A stretch of 64,000 nt of DNA from Dietzia psychralcaliphila (lineage in GTDB: Bacteria; Actinomycetota; Actinomycetes; Mycobacteriales; Mycobacteriaceae): positions 2,356,001 to 2,420,000 of the forward strand of contig NZ_CP015453.1 of assembly GCF_003096095.1 (NCBI RefSeq). Direction: 5' to 3'. Position 1 is the stretch's first letter. Each line of letters starts with the position of its first letter. The notes below the pieces were generated by a model. It ran no database searches. It saw only the letters and a program-made list of their open reading frames with translations, and was not told where the DNA came from. A program made the translations under genes and the position numbers. This document shows, one piece after another, positions 35,920 through 44,346 of this stretch.

Positions 35920-38900
35920 CACGCGCTGCCGCGCTGGCGGTGATACTCCTCGGTGGACATCATGACGAGCCGCGAGTATCTGCCCTCCACGTTGTCCACG
36001 TACCCGATGGAGCGCACGTACGGTGCGATCACGTGCACCTTCTGTAGGGGCGTGACGATCAGCAGCTGGATGCCGAGCTTGGCGAACAGCTCGAGGGCGT
36101 ACCGGGTGGAGGCGTCGGAGCCGCGACCGAACGCCTCGTCGATCACGGCGAAGCGGAAGTCGCGGGCCTTCTCCGCACCCCACTCCAGGCCGAACTGGTA
36201 TGCCAGCGACGCGGCGAGGATGGTGTAGGCGAGCTTCTCCTTCTGCCCGCCCGATTTGCCGTCCGAGTCGCGGTAGTGTTCCCACTCCTCGTCGGTCTCG
36301 CGGTCGCGCTCCGAGGCGGAGAAGGTGTACCAGTTGCGCACGTCCGTGACTCGCGCCCGCCACGTCTTGTCGGTATCGCTGTGGCCCTCACGGCCGCGTA
36401 GTCGCTCGAGGATCGCCCGCACCTCCTGGTACCGCTGCTCGGAGTAGCGGTCGTCGCCACCGAGGGTGTCGTCGGTAACCGCTCGCAGGTCGGCTCGGAA
36501 CTCCCGCACATCCTGGTTGACCGTGTTCTCCCGATCCAGGCGCACGAAGCGTCCGGGATTGAAGTCGATCGCTCCGAGTGCCTCGTTGATCTTCTCGATC
36601 TTCTGCTGGATGTCGTCGGCCTGGCGCTGCAGCCAGTTGTGGAAGCCGGCGAGTTCGCGGATGGCGTTCTTCTTGAGCTGCTCCTCGAACTCCGCCATGA
36701 AGCGGGGCAGATCGTCCTGGGCCACCTGCGCGTGAAAACGGACGTACTCGCCACGCGCGTCGACCGAGGCGTCCATCTCGGTGGTCTGCTCCGGCCAGCG
36801 CCGCCGGATCTCCGCCATGGCCTGCTGAAGACTGGTGGTGAAGCCGTTGAGTTCCCGCTGGGTGTGGCCGGTCTCCCTGTGGATCTCGTCGGACATCTGT
36901 CGCTCGTGGAGCTCGGCCTGATCTGCGGTCGTCGAACCCGTGCCGCCCTGGCGTGACCGGAGTCGGGGGTAGACGTCCGCGGCCACCGCGCGGATCTCCG
37001 CCGTCAGCTCGTCGAGGCTGCGCCGGTCGCGGTCCACCTGATGGCTCTCGTGGGCGATGCGGCTCTCCCCGCTGCCCTTCGCCTCGCCGAGGGTGTCCTT
37101 GGTCTGGTTGAGCTCGCCCACTCGGGTGTCAACCTCGGCCACGCGCCGGTCGATCTCGGCCAGCTCGTTACTGCCCTCGAGCAGGCGACGACGCTCGGCA
37201 TCGGCGGCGTCCGCCCGCGACCGTGCGTCCTCCCAGTCGAGATCCCGCCACGAGGGATGGTCCGCGACCCGCGAGAGCGCGGTGCGCCGCTCCCCCACCT
37301 CGTTCTGCTCCCGCGAGACCGACTCGAGTCGGGCCGCGAGCCGCTCCACTGTGCGGGTGAGGTCGCCGCGCCGATCCTGCAGTGCGGCGATCTTCTGCTC
37401 GTTGCGCCAACCCAGCACCCAACCGCGGGGATCGCTCGCGGACCGCCGGTCGTCCTTGATGTGATGATTCCTGGACCGCACCTGACCCTCGCGCGTCACC
37501 GCCCGCTCGGCGTGCCGGAACTCCTCCACCGTGTCGGCGCAGAGATGGTCGGCCCGGGCGAACAACTCCTTGCTCAAATATCCACGCAGCGGGGTGTCGG
37601 CGATCTCCACCGTGTCGGCCAGCAGCAGGCCCTCGGAACGGGGGCGCTGAAGTGGCAGGTGTCGTTCCGGGACCCGCTCGTAGGTCAGGCGGACCCCCAT
37701 CTCGCGACCGTCGGAGCGCCGGGCGGTCAACCGGCGGGCGTTGACCCATTCCGCGACGTCGGCGTAGTACCGCTGCGGCACCAACAGCGACACCGCGAAC
37801 CCGCGCAACACGCGCTCGGCAGCTCCCCGCCACTGCGCATGATCTTCCGAGACGTCGAGGAGCTCGCCGGCGAACGGGAGTTCCTCCTCGGACACCCCGA
37901 GTTCCGCGCAGAGGGCGGACCGCACCTGGAGCTGTTCGGTCGGAAGGTTGCTGCGGCGGGTCGCGAGGCTGTCCAGCTCTTCCTGCACCTCGCGGAGCTG
38001 CGACTTCTCCTCACCGTGTCCGAGGACCAGCGCGTCGTACTGCTCCTTGAGTTCGGCAATCTGGGCTTCGATCTCCGCCTGCGCCCGACCGACCCGGGCG
38101 GCGAGGTCCGCGAATCCGGTGGCGTCGCCGACCGGGTCCAGGCCGGCCCTCGCGACGGCGTCCTCGAACCGCTCTCGCCTGCCTCGCCGTTCTTCGGCCT
38201 GCTCGCTCGCGTCCCGGGCCGCGCGCTCCAGTTCGCCGATGCGGTTGCCGCCCGCCTCGGCCCGGGCCGCGAGGAGCTGGTCCCGCTCCGCCCCGAGGGC
38301 GGTCAACTCGGCGCGCACCTGCTCCAACTGGGCGGCGATGGTGGCGACCTCGGCGCGGACCCGCTCGATCTCCCCATTCCGTAGCTCGATCCGCAGTTCG
38401 GCGAAGTAGGGGCGGACCGCCACGCGTTCCTCGCGGAGACCGTCCAGGCGCTCGACCGCGTTCTCGTACCGGGTGATCGACGCGACCAATGGTTCCAGTG
38501 CCTCGAGTTGGGCGCGGGCCCGCTGGACCGCTTCGTAGGATCGGGTGAGGTCCTCGAAGTGCCGGATGATCCCCTCGATTCGTTCGGAGGCGTCCGCGGG
38601 TTCGAGCATGTGCGTACGGACGAACTCGTTGAGATCGCCGACGGCCTTCATGGAGACGGTCTGGTGGAACAGTTCCATGGCCTGTTCGGACCGGATGCCG
38701 AGCAGCCGCCTCATGGCACGACCGTAGGGCGGGAAGTCCTTCTCTACCGTGGCGCCGTCGCGGCGGAGGCGCTTGAGCAGGTCGCCCAAATCAGAGCCGA
38801 AGTCGGTGAAGTGGGACTTGATCGACATCGCCCGGTCGGCGGTGACGAAGCGTCGCCAGGGTTGTCCTGTGGCGTCCTGCTGCTGAAAGACCTGGGCGAG

Positions 38901-39305
38901 GGTCACCTCGTCGTCGTACCCCTCGTTGACAAAAACGCCGAGTATCACCGAATACGACCGCCGGTCCCGCAGTCCCACCGGTCGCACGCTGCCGGTGGAC
39001 TCGTTGCGCTCGGTCCTGTGGTGGCCTTCCACGTAGGAGCGCAGAGTGCGTTCCTTGCGCGCGGCGCCCGCAGCCTTGTTGTAGTCGATCCGGTGCGAGG
39101 GGAGCATGAGGGTGCTCACCGCGTCGACGAGCGTGGACTTGCCGCTGCCGATGTCGCCGGTGAGCAACAACGTTTCCCCATCCGATTCCAGTTGCCAGAC
39201 GCGTTTGTCGAAGGTTCCCCAGTTGAGCACTTCGAGCCGGACCAGCCGGAACCCGGGACGTCCCTGTGGAGCGAGGTCGACGGAGGAGAACAGGCCCTCA
39301 CTCAT
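35919..39305 (-). CDS. jetC: Wadjet JetC, MukB/SMC-like ATPase
   Basis: A 1128-residue SMC-type ATPase, the motor of Wadjet. It has Walker A TGDIGSGKST near residues 50-58, long coiled-coil arms (about 260-480 and 620-950) around a hinge, and a C-terminal ATPase half with the signature KSGGQKEKLAYTILAAS and Walker B FAVIDEAFGRG. JetC with JetA and JetB forms a condensin-like complex that extrudes DNA. ATG at 39305 overlaps jetB by 8 bp and has GGGGGTG six bases upstream; ATG/GTG at 39314 is also possible. No disruption is seen in its 3.4 kb. Confidence 0.95.
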   Translation of the reverse strand: MSEGLFSSVDLAPQGRPGFRLVRLEVLNWGTFDKRVWQLESDGETLLLTGDIGSGKSTLVDAVSTLMLPSHRIDYNKAAGAARKERTLRSYVEGHHRTERNESTGSVRPVGLRDRRSYSVILGVFVNEGYDDEVTLAQVFQQQDATGQPWRRFVTADRAMSIKSHFTDFGSDLGDLLKRLRRDGATVEKDFPPYGRAMRRLLGIRSEQAMELFHQTVSMKAVGDLNEFVRTHMLEPADASERIEGIIRHFEDLTRSYEAVQRARAQLEALEPLVASITRYENAVERLDGLREERVAVRPYFAELRIELRNGEIERVRAEVATIAAQLEQVRAELTALGAERDQLLAARAEAGGNRIGELERAARDASEQAEERRGRRERFEDAVARAGLDPVGDATGFADLAARVGRAQAEIEAQIAELKEQYDALVLGHGEEKSQLREVQEELDSLATRRSNLPTEQLQVRSALCAELGVSEEELPFAGELLDVSEDHAQWRGAAERVLRGFAVSLLVPQRYYADVAEWVNARRLTARRSDGREMGVRLTYERVPERHLPLQRPRSEGLLLADTVEIADTPLRGYLSKELFARADHLCADTVEEFRHAERAVTREGQVRSRNHHIKDDRRSASDPRGWVLGWRNEQKIAALQDRRGDLTRTVERLAARLESVSREQNEVGERRTALSRVADHPSWRDLDWEDARSRADAADAERRRLLEGSNELAEIDRRVAEVDTRVGELNQTKDTLGEAKGSGESRIAHESHQVDRDRRSLDELTAEIRAVAADVYPRLRSRQGGTGSTTADQAELHERQMSDEIHRETGHTQRELNGFTTSLQQAMAEIRRRWPEQTTEMDASVDARGEYVRFHAQVAQDDLPRFMAEFEEQLKKNAIRELAGFHNWLQRQADDIQQKIEKINEALGAIDFNPGRFVRLDRENTVNQDVREFRADLRAVTDDTLGGDDRYSEQRYQEVRAILERLRGREGHSDTDKTWRARVTDVRNWYTFSASERDRETDEEWEHYRDSDGKSGGQKEKLAYTILAASLAYQFGLEWGAEKARDFRFAVIDEAFGRGSDASTRYALELFAKLGIQLLIVTPLQKVHVIAPYVRSIGYVDNVEGRYSRLVMMSTEEYHRQRGSA

Positions 39306-39873
39306 CGTCTGCACCCCCGTTGGCGTACTCGGCCAGTTTGGCGGAGAAGTCGGACAGTGTCTGACCGTCCACGAAGGCCTTGAGGATCCGGCGCACCTCC
39401 CAGGTGTCCCGCCGGCCCCGGAGCTGGCGCAGGAATCCCATGGAGACCAGGCGGTTGACGGAGGTGTCGACCTGCTTGAGCACTCGGGCCTCGTCGGTGC
39501 TGTGCGCGAGGAAGAGCCGGATCATCTCGAGGATCTCGTCCTGGGTGAGCACCAGTTGGCCCTGGTCGCCAGCGGATTCGAACTCCACCATCCGTTTGCG
39601 CAGCAGCACCAACAAGAGGCTGTCGGCGTAGGTGAGCGCGCGGCGTCTGATCACCCGCGGGAGCGGTTCGTCACCGTCCTCCGGCTCGGTGGTGCGCAGG
39701 TAGGCGTAACCCTCGTCGTCGTCGATCACCACGTCGAGCCCGATCACCGCGAAGTGGTCGCGGACGGCGCCACGATGGCGGAGGAGGTCCTCCCACGCGT
39801 CAGACTCCTGGTAGACGACGCCCTGCATGAGGCGGATGGCGCTGGTCGCGACCGCCCTTTCGTCCGGGTTCAC
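39298..39873 (-). CDS. jetB: Wadjet JetB, MukE-like subunit
   Basis: A 191-residue protein of the DUF4194 family, the MukE-like accessory subunit that binds JetA and DNA in the Wadjet complex. It contains LTYADSLLLVLLRKRMVEFE and winged-helix-like stretches (DTSVNRLVSMGFLRQL). GTG at 39873 overlaps the jetA stop as GTGA, and the 3' end overlaps jetC, as expected for a stoichiometric complex. Confidence 0.93.
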   Translation of the reverse strand: MNPDERAVATSAIRLMQGVVYQESDAWEDLLRHRGAVRDHFAVIGLDVVIDDDEGYAYLRTTEPEDGDEPLPRVIRRRALTYADSLLLVLLRKRMVEFESAGDQGQLVLTQDEILEMIRLFLAHSTDEARVLKQVDTSVNRLVSMGFLRQLRGRRDTWEVRRILKAFVDGQTLSDFSAKLAEYANGGADDE

Positions 39874-41303
39874 CGGCGCCTCACCACGACGCGCGGCATC
39901 CGGGCCCGCATCGACCGGCCGGCCTCGTCGTACTCGATCACCGTCTCCTCCTGCTCGTCGGTGGTCACCTCGATGTCATCGGTGTCCAGGGCGAGGTAGC
40001 CGACGAGTTCCGCGGCGCCGTGCTCGACGGGGTACATGGTGACGACGTCCTCGAGCAATGCCGTCCCGCGTTCGGGGACGAGGTTGCGCAACCTGGCGGC
40101 GAGGCGGGCGGGGTCCACGATCACCTGGTCGGCCAACACGGAGGTGTCGACGTCCTCCTGCTCGGCCGGCGGCAGGAGACTGTCCACCTCGGACGCGGGC
40201 CGCACACTGTGCAACGGTCGTTCGGTGGGCAGCGACACGTCCACGCCGGCCTGCTCCAACTCGAGACCACATTCCGGGGGTGCGCCTGTGCGCAGCTCCA
40301 ACGCGGTCCCTTCGATCTCGCGGACCAGGTCGAGGACGCGACGGTTCTCCAGCCATATCTGATCGTCGGTGAACCGGCGGAGCTGTTCCGAGATCTGGCG
40401 GACGGTCAGCTGGGTGCGCTCGGCGGCCTCGGCCCACCCGTGGTGCACGGTGCGGATGCTGCGGTCCGCCTTCAGCTCGTCGATCGTGGTGAGCCGCTCG
40501 AGCAGGGCGGAGAGTTCCTCCTGCCCGGACGAGGACAGGAGCATGTCGTAGAACGCCTGGAAGCTGCGTCCCTGATCGGAGGAGTCGATGCGACTACGCC
40601 CGCTGACCAGCTCCTCCAGCAGATCACCCTTGCTGCCCTTCCACGTGGCTATGCGTTCGCGGGCCGAGCGGTCCAGTGCGCGGAAGTTCTCCTCCACCTC
40701 GCGGAAGTCGGCGAGGAGTTCGCGGGCGGTGGAGGAGAACTGCTGGTAGCGGTCGCGCACGGCGGTGATGTCGAGCAGTCCGGCTTCAGGGTCGGCCTCG
40801 ATCTGCTCGATCTCCCGCTCGATCTCCTGCTTGCGCCGCTGCAGCTCGGCGAGCCGGATCTCCGGGTCGACCTCGGTGCCCTGGGCGATCTGCCGGAGCA
40901 GTTCGATCGCGGTCTGCAGTCGCGACTCGGTGCCGACGAAAGGCCGCGCGTGAAGACTCTGGACCCACGAGTACGCCTTCTCCAGCGCGGGTGTGGCGTC
41001 GTAGTGGATCTCGTCGGTGCCGAGCGGATAGAACCGACGGAGAAACCCCGAGTCGGTCGACGCCCACTCGGTCAGATAGTCGGCTGCGGCCCGCTTGAAC
41101 CGCGGGTTCTCGGGATCCTCGCCGTTGCGCATGTAGAGCTCGTCGTCGAGGGCGTCGATGATCTCCCCCTCCGGGCTGGCACCGTGCCCCTCATCCACGA
41201 AGAACCGTCCGAGAAACGAGAGCAGCAGCGGTGCATGGGTGGCGCGGAGCATTCGCCACGCGGGATGTCGTTCGCGCAACGCGTCGATCGCCGCGTAGTC
41301 CAC
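39870..41303 (-). CDS. jetA: Wadjet JetA, kleisin-like subunit
   Basis: A 477-residue protein of the DUF3375 family, the MukF/kleisin-like subunit of Wadjet that bridges the JetC heads. Helical regions predominate, including a coiled coil around residues 150-185 (RLAELQRRKQEIEREIEQIE). GTG at 41303 has GAGGAG five bases upstream. It is the first gene of the jetABCD operon. An MNT-domain gene lies 112 bp further upstream on the same strand. Confidence 0.93.
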   Translation of the reverse strand: MDYAAIDALRERHPAWRMLRATHAPLLLSFLGRFFVDEGHGASPEGEIIDALDDELYMRNGEDPENPRFKRAAADYLTEWASTDSGFLRRFYPLGTDEIHYDATPALEKAYSWVQSLHARPFVGTESRLQTAIELLRQIAQGTEVDPEIRLAELQRRKQEIEREIEQIEADPEAGLLDITAVRDRYQQFSSTARELLADFREVEENFRALDRSARERIATWKGSKGDLLEELVSGRSRIDSSDQGRSFQAFYDMLLSSSGQEELSALLERLTTIDELKADRSIRTVHHGWAEAAERTQLTVRQISEQLRRFTDDQIWLENRRVLDLVREIEGTALELRTGAPPECGLELEQAGVDVSLPTERPLHSVRPASEVDSLLPPAEQEDVDTSVLADQVIVDPARLAARLRNLVPERGTALLEDVVTMYPVEHGAAELVGYLALDTDDIEVTTDEQEETVIEYDEAGRSMRARMPRVVVRRR

Positions 41304-41415
41304 ACGGTCTCCTCGGGTCAGGGGTCGGCCGGGATCGTGCAGCCAGTCTAGGAGGGCGGTCGAACACTACTGTCTGGGCGGTCGGTGCGGGCAGCACCCC
41401 GCGAGAGGCGTCCCG

Positions 41416-41841
41416 TCACACCGTGGAGTTCGATTCAGGACCACGCCGGTGTTGACTCAGCGCTTCGGCAAGAGGCGGGAGGTGTGTCTTCACGACGTCT
41501 CGCACAATGTCAGCCTCAACACCGCTGTCCCGGAGCGCCGACTCTGAGATCGCTCGCCTAAGTAGTTGCGACGGGAAGACGTCGATATCGTCACGGCCGA
41601 ATAGCGCACGGACTTCCTCCAACAGACCGGAGGCGCGCATCAAGAGATTGCCGTCGGCCGGGTCCATGTCCACCAGGATGTCGATGTCGCTTCCCGCCTG
41701 CGCGGTGCCACGCGCGACCGAACCGAACAGCCTTGGTCTAGTAGCCGCGTACTTCGCCAGGAGCGCACGGAACTCGTCATCACGCGCCTCGATCAGCTCG
41801 CGCATTGCGAGCGATTCGGGAGTCGGGGCGGTGCTCGCCAT
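41416..41841 (-). CDS. MNT-type nucleotidyltransferase domain protein
   Basis: A 141-residue protein with the minimal nucleotidyltransferase motif FGSVARGTAQAGSDIDILVDMD (GSxxRG then DxD). It probably transfers nucleotides to a protein target; in HEPN-MNT modules it is the antitoxin that AMPylates the HEPN toxin. No HEPN gene (R-x4-6-H motif) is seen on either side, so it looks orphaned, although a C-terminal helical part (about 85-130) could be a shortened partner domain. It lies directly upstream of jetA in the same orientation. Confidence 0.8.
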   Translation of the reverse strand: MASTAPTPESLAMRELIEARDDEFRALLAKYAATRPRLFGSVARGTAQAGSDIDILVDMDPADGNLLMRASGLLEEVRALFGRDDIDVFPSQLLRRAISESALRDSGVEADIVRDVVKTHLPPLAEALSQHRRGPESNSTV

Positions 41842-42083
41842 AGCTACAGGTTACCGGCCGCCCCTGGGAACTGAAGGCCCCAGACCGCAGGATGCAAGTG
41901 AGCCGTGTGAGATCACGTTGGGTAGACCGATCAGGCGTTGCCAACTCTCGGACTACAGACCGCGCCCTGCACCAGAGGCGAGGCGAGGAACTCCGTCTCA
42001 GACGCAGGGGCGTAGCCGGCAACCCTGTGTGCTGCGGCGATCGCCACTTCGAGGTACGGGATCGGTGATTTCGACCGGCGGTC

Positions 42084-43352
42084 CTACCGGCCGATCACCG
42101 TGTCGAGCCAGTCGAATACGCGCTGGCTGAACAGCGCTGCCGCCCCCGCTTGGTCATGTTCACCGGCACCTTTTGCGTTGGTGAACTCGATCATTGTCTT
42201 GGGCGCGGTGAGGGCCTCGAAGAGACTCTGTGCGTCGACGATGCGCGGGTCGTTCTGGCCGATGGTCAGCAGCACGGGACAGGCGACGCGGTCCGCGAGG
42301 CCTTCCAGTGTGTACAGCCTCAATTCGCGCAGATAGTCGACCGGGGTCGTGCATCCGTGCGTGAGCATCCCTCGCCCCATGGAGAAGTCCAGTCCCGGTG
42401 ACTGCTCCATCCCGGCACGGACCGCCTCGTTGAGCAGGTCATCGGCATCCCCGGTGTCCAGGTCGCCGCGGTACTCCTCAGGGAGGAGCAGCGAGGCATT
42501 GGCTCCAGGGGCGTATTGCGGGGCGTCGGCGATCACGGCGACGAGGCGGTGCTCCGCAGTGGCGGCGCGCGGCGCGAGATGGCCGCCCCAGCTGCGGCCC
42601 AGTGCCGCTATTCGGGAGGCATCGACCTCGGGACGGGCGACCAGCCAGTCGATCTGAGCGCTGACGACCGCCTCCCAGTCGTGTCGGAAGTGCAGGTCGC
42701 GTTCGACCAGAGCCGCGCCCTGGCCCGGGCCGTCCATCATGAGAACGGCGTAGCCGCGCCGCAACGCCGCGACGCCGCCGGCGACGTACGTCTCTTCCAT
42801 CGTTCCGTCGTATCCGCCGACCAGGATCAGGGTGGGGAACGGCCCCGGGCCGGGTGGGGTCGCGAAGTAGCCGTCGAGTTCGCTTCCCTCGTACGGGACC
42901 GCGACCTCCCAGAAGGGATGATCCATCAACTCGATCGCTCGGCGGAAGGCGTCCCGTTGCCGCGCGTGCGCCGTGACGAACCGAGGATCCATCGGAGGGG
43001 CGTACATGAAAACCCCGGAGATACGGAAGTAGGTGGCCGCGCGGAGGAATCCCTCACGCGCGCTCACCCGGTGACCGGCGGCGAGACTCGCCTCCGCATC
43101 CGCGAGAATCCGTTCGCCGAGCGCGTTCCACTCGGCATACCAGGCTTCCCTGTCCCCGCCGGGGATTCTGCGGGCGGTGATGAACGCCTCGCCGACGTCG
43201 GCTCCGCCCGTCGCGATGGTGTCCAGCACGCGGAGGAACTGGCCGTCGAACCCGCCGTCCGAGAAGGCCAGCCCGGTGAGGGTGGGCTCGCCGGGGCCTC
43301 CGCCTCCATCCACGGCGTGGGTTGTCGCATCCGATGCGGTGTTCGTGGCCAT
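42084..43352 (-). CDS. alpha/beta hydrolase (FrsA / acyl-peptidase-like)
   Basis: A 422-residue hydrolase with an N-terminal helical cap (about 1-140) and a C-terminal alpha/beta-hydrolase domain: PTLILVGGYDGT (oxyanion region), nucleophile Ser in LGRSWGGHLAPR, Asp in IGQNDPRI and His in GAGEHDQAG. This arrangement is known from FrsA-like proteins and C-C hydrolases such as dihydroxypseudooxynicotine hydrolase. ATG at 43352 with GAGGTG five bases upstream is preferred over GTG at 43358. No pathway partner is adjacent. Confidence 0.82.
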   Translation of the reverse strand: MATNTASDATTHAVDGGGGPGEPTLTGLAFSDGGFDGQFLRVLDTIATGGADVGEAFITARRIPGGDREAWYAEWNALGERILADAEASLAAGHRVSAREGFLRAATYFRISGVFMYAPPMDPRFVTAHARQRDAFRRAIELMDHPFWEVAVPYEGSELDGYFATPPGPGPFPTLILVGGYDGTMEETYVAGGVAALRRGYAVLMMDGPGQGAALVERDLHFRHDWEAVVSAQIDWLVARPEVDASRIAALGRSWGGHLAPRAATAEHRLVAVIADAPQYAPGANASLLLPEEYRGDLDTGDADDLLNEAVRAGMEQSPGLDFSMGRGMLTHGCTTPVDYLRELRLYTLEGLADRVACPVLLTIGQNDPRIVDAQSLFEALTAPKTMIEFTNAKGAGEHDQAGAAALFSQRVFDWLDTVIGR

Positions 43353-43465
43353 GTCCACACCTCGTCATCCGTGGTGGTCATCCCTGGTCGACGTCGCCAC
43401 GACCACCCTCACTCAGTGTAAGGACAACGTCAGTAGATCCAGGTCGCATTTCGGGACGAGATCCT

Positions 43466-43486
43466 TGATGACGACGACGAGGTCGC
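43466..43486. repeat. dispersed intergenic repeat (21 bp), copy 2
   Basis: An exact copy of the 21-bp sequence at 34599-34619, in the 190-bp space between two minus-strand genes. Its core GACGACGACGAGG recurs in intergenic DNA at 20178, 48848 and 56307. Confidence 0.6.
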
Positions 43487-43543
43487 GTCCCACACGGCCG
43501 TGGACGACCACTCGGCGTTCGTCTCGGGCCCCGCTCGAGTTCG

Positions 43544-44242
43544 TCAGCCTCTCGAGAGCACGTCTCCGCTGACCACGATCGTGAACTCCCGCTCGTCGGT
43601 GAGCACGTTCAGGAATCCGGGCTCGATGCTGAGGACATACCCGGACACAGTGCCGTTGGTCGTCTCGATCACCTCGTGCGGGACCCAGGGTGTCTGTCCG
43701 AGGGCGGCGAGGAGCAGGAGACCGACCCCCGCCACCCAGCCGACCCGCGCCATGGCGACAGCCAGCGCGTGCCTCAGCGGACGCTGCGGAGGCAGGCGTC
43801 GGCTCACCGCGATCGCCGCGAACACTGCCGCTGCCCCGGCGGGGAGCCACCAGATGCCGAAGCTCGAGGTGAGAGCCACCGACACGACCACTCCCAGTAC
43901 GGACAGGAGCAGGACCACCGTCCGGTGGTCACGCGGGCCCCACAGGTACCCGGCGATCAGTAGCGGGAGAACACCGATCAACAGGACCGCGGTGAGCGTG
44001 TGCTCGGCGATGAGTGAGCCGAAGACCAGGGCGAACGAGTCGTTGAGCCCGAGGGTGGTGCTGACCAGGAATGCCGTGGACCAGTCGTAGCCGGATACCG
44101 CGAAGATCCGCAGGGTCACAAAGGCCACACCCCATGTCGCGCCGTGTGCGGCAGCACCGGCGAACCGACTCGGGCGATCTCCACGATCCTGCTCTGGGGC
44201 CCCGCGCCGTTCGGCGGCGGTTCCATTCGGGGCAGCGTCCAT
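43544..44242 (-). CDS. putative integral membrane protein, function unknown
   Basis: A 232-residue protein with about five hydrophobic helices (for example AVLLIGVLPLLIAGYLWG and VVLLLSVLGVVVSVALTS) and a C-terminal soluble piece of ~60 residues ending FTIVVSGDVLSRG that probably faces outward. I do not recognise the family. No Shine-Dalgarno sequence precedes ATG at 44242. It is divergent from the hydrolase/AMP-ligase fusion. Confidence 0.65.
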   Translation of the reverse strand: MDAAPNGTAAERRGAPEQDRGDRPSRFAGAAAHGATWGVAFVTLRIFAVSGYDWSTAFLVSTTLGLNDSFALVFGSLIAEHTLTAVLLIGVLPLLIAGYLWGPRDHRTVVLLLSVLGVVVSVALTSSFGIWWLPAGAAAVFAAIAVSRRLPPQRPLRHALAVAMARVGWVAGVGLLLLAALGQTPWVPHEVIETTNGTVSGYVLSIEPGFLNVLTDEREFTIVVSGDVLSRG

Positions 44243-44346
44243 GCGGTGAAACTACTATCAGCGCGGCCGACAGCAGGGTGACACGGTGCCGGCGCCCCGG
44301 GATCAGCCGAGACCTTTGCCATTCCTGAACTGCCTGCACCGAACCG

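Noticed and set aside
37041-38384. 447-codon + strand frame inside jetC
   Set aside because: Antisense to the coiled-coil part of JetC, whose reading frame is unbroken for over 1100 codons.
41842-42083. Possible HEPN toxin gene beside the MNT gene
   Set aside because: No open frame with an RxxxxxH-type motif is found on either strand in this gap.
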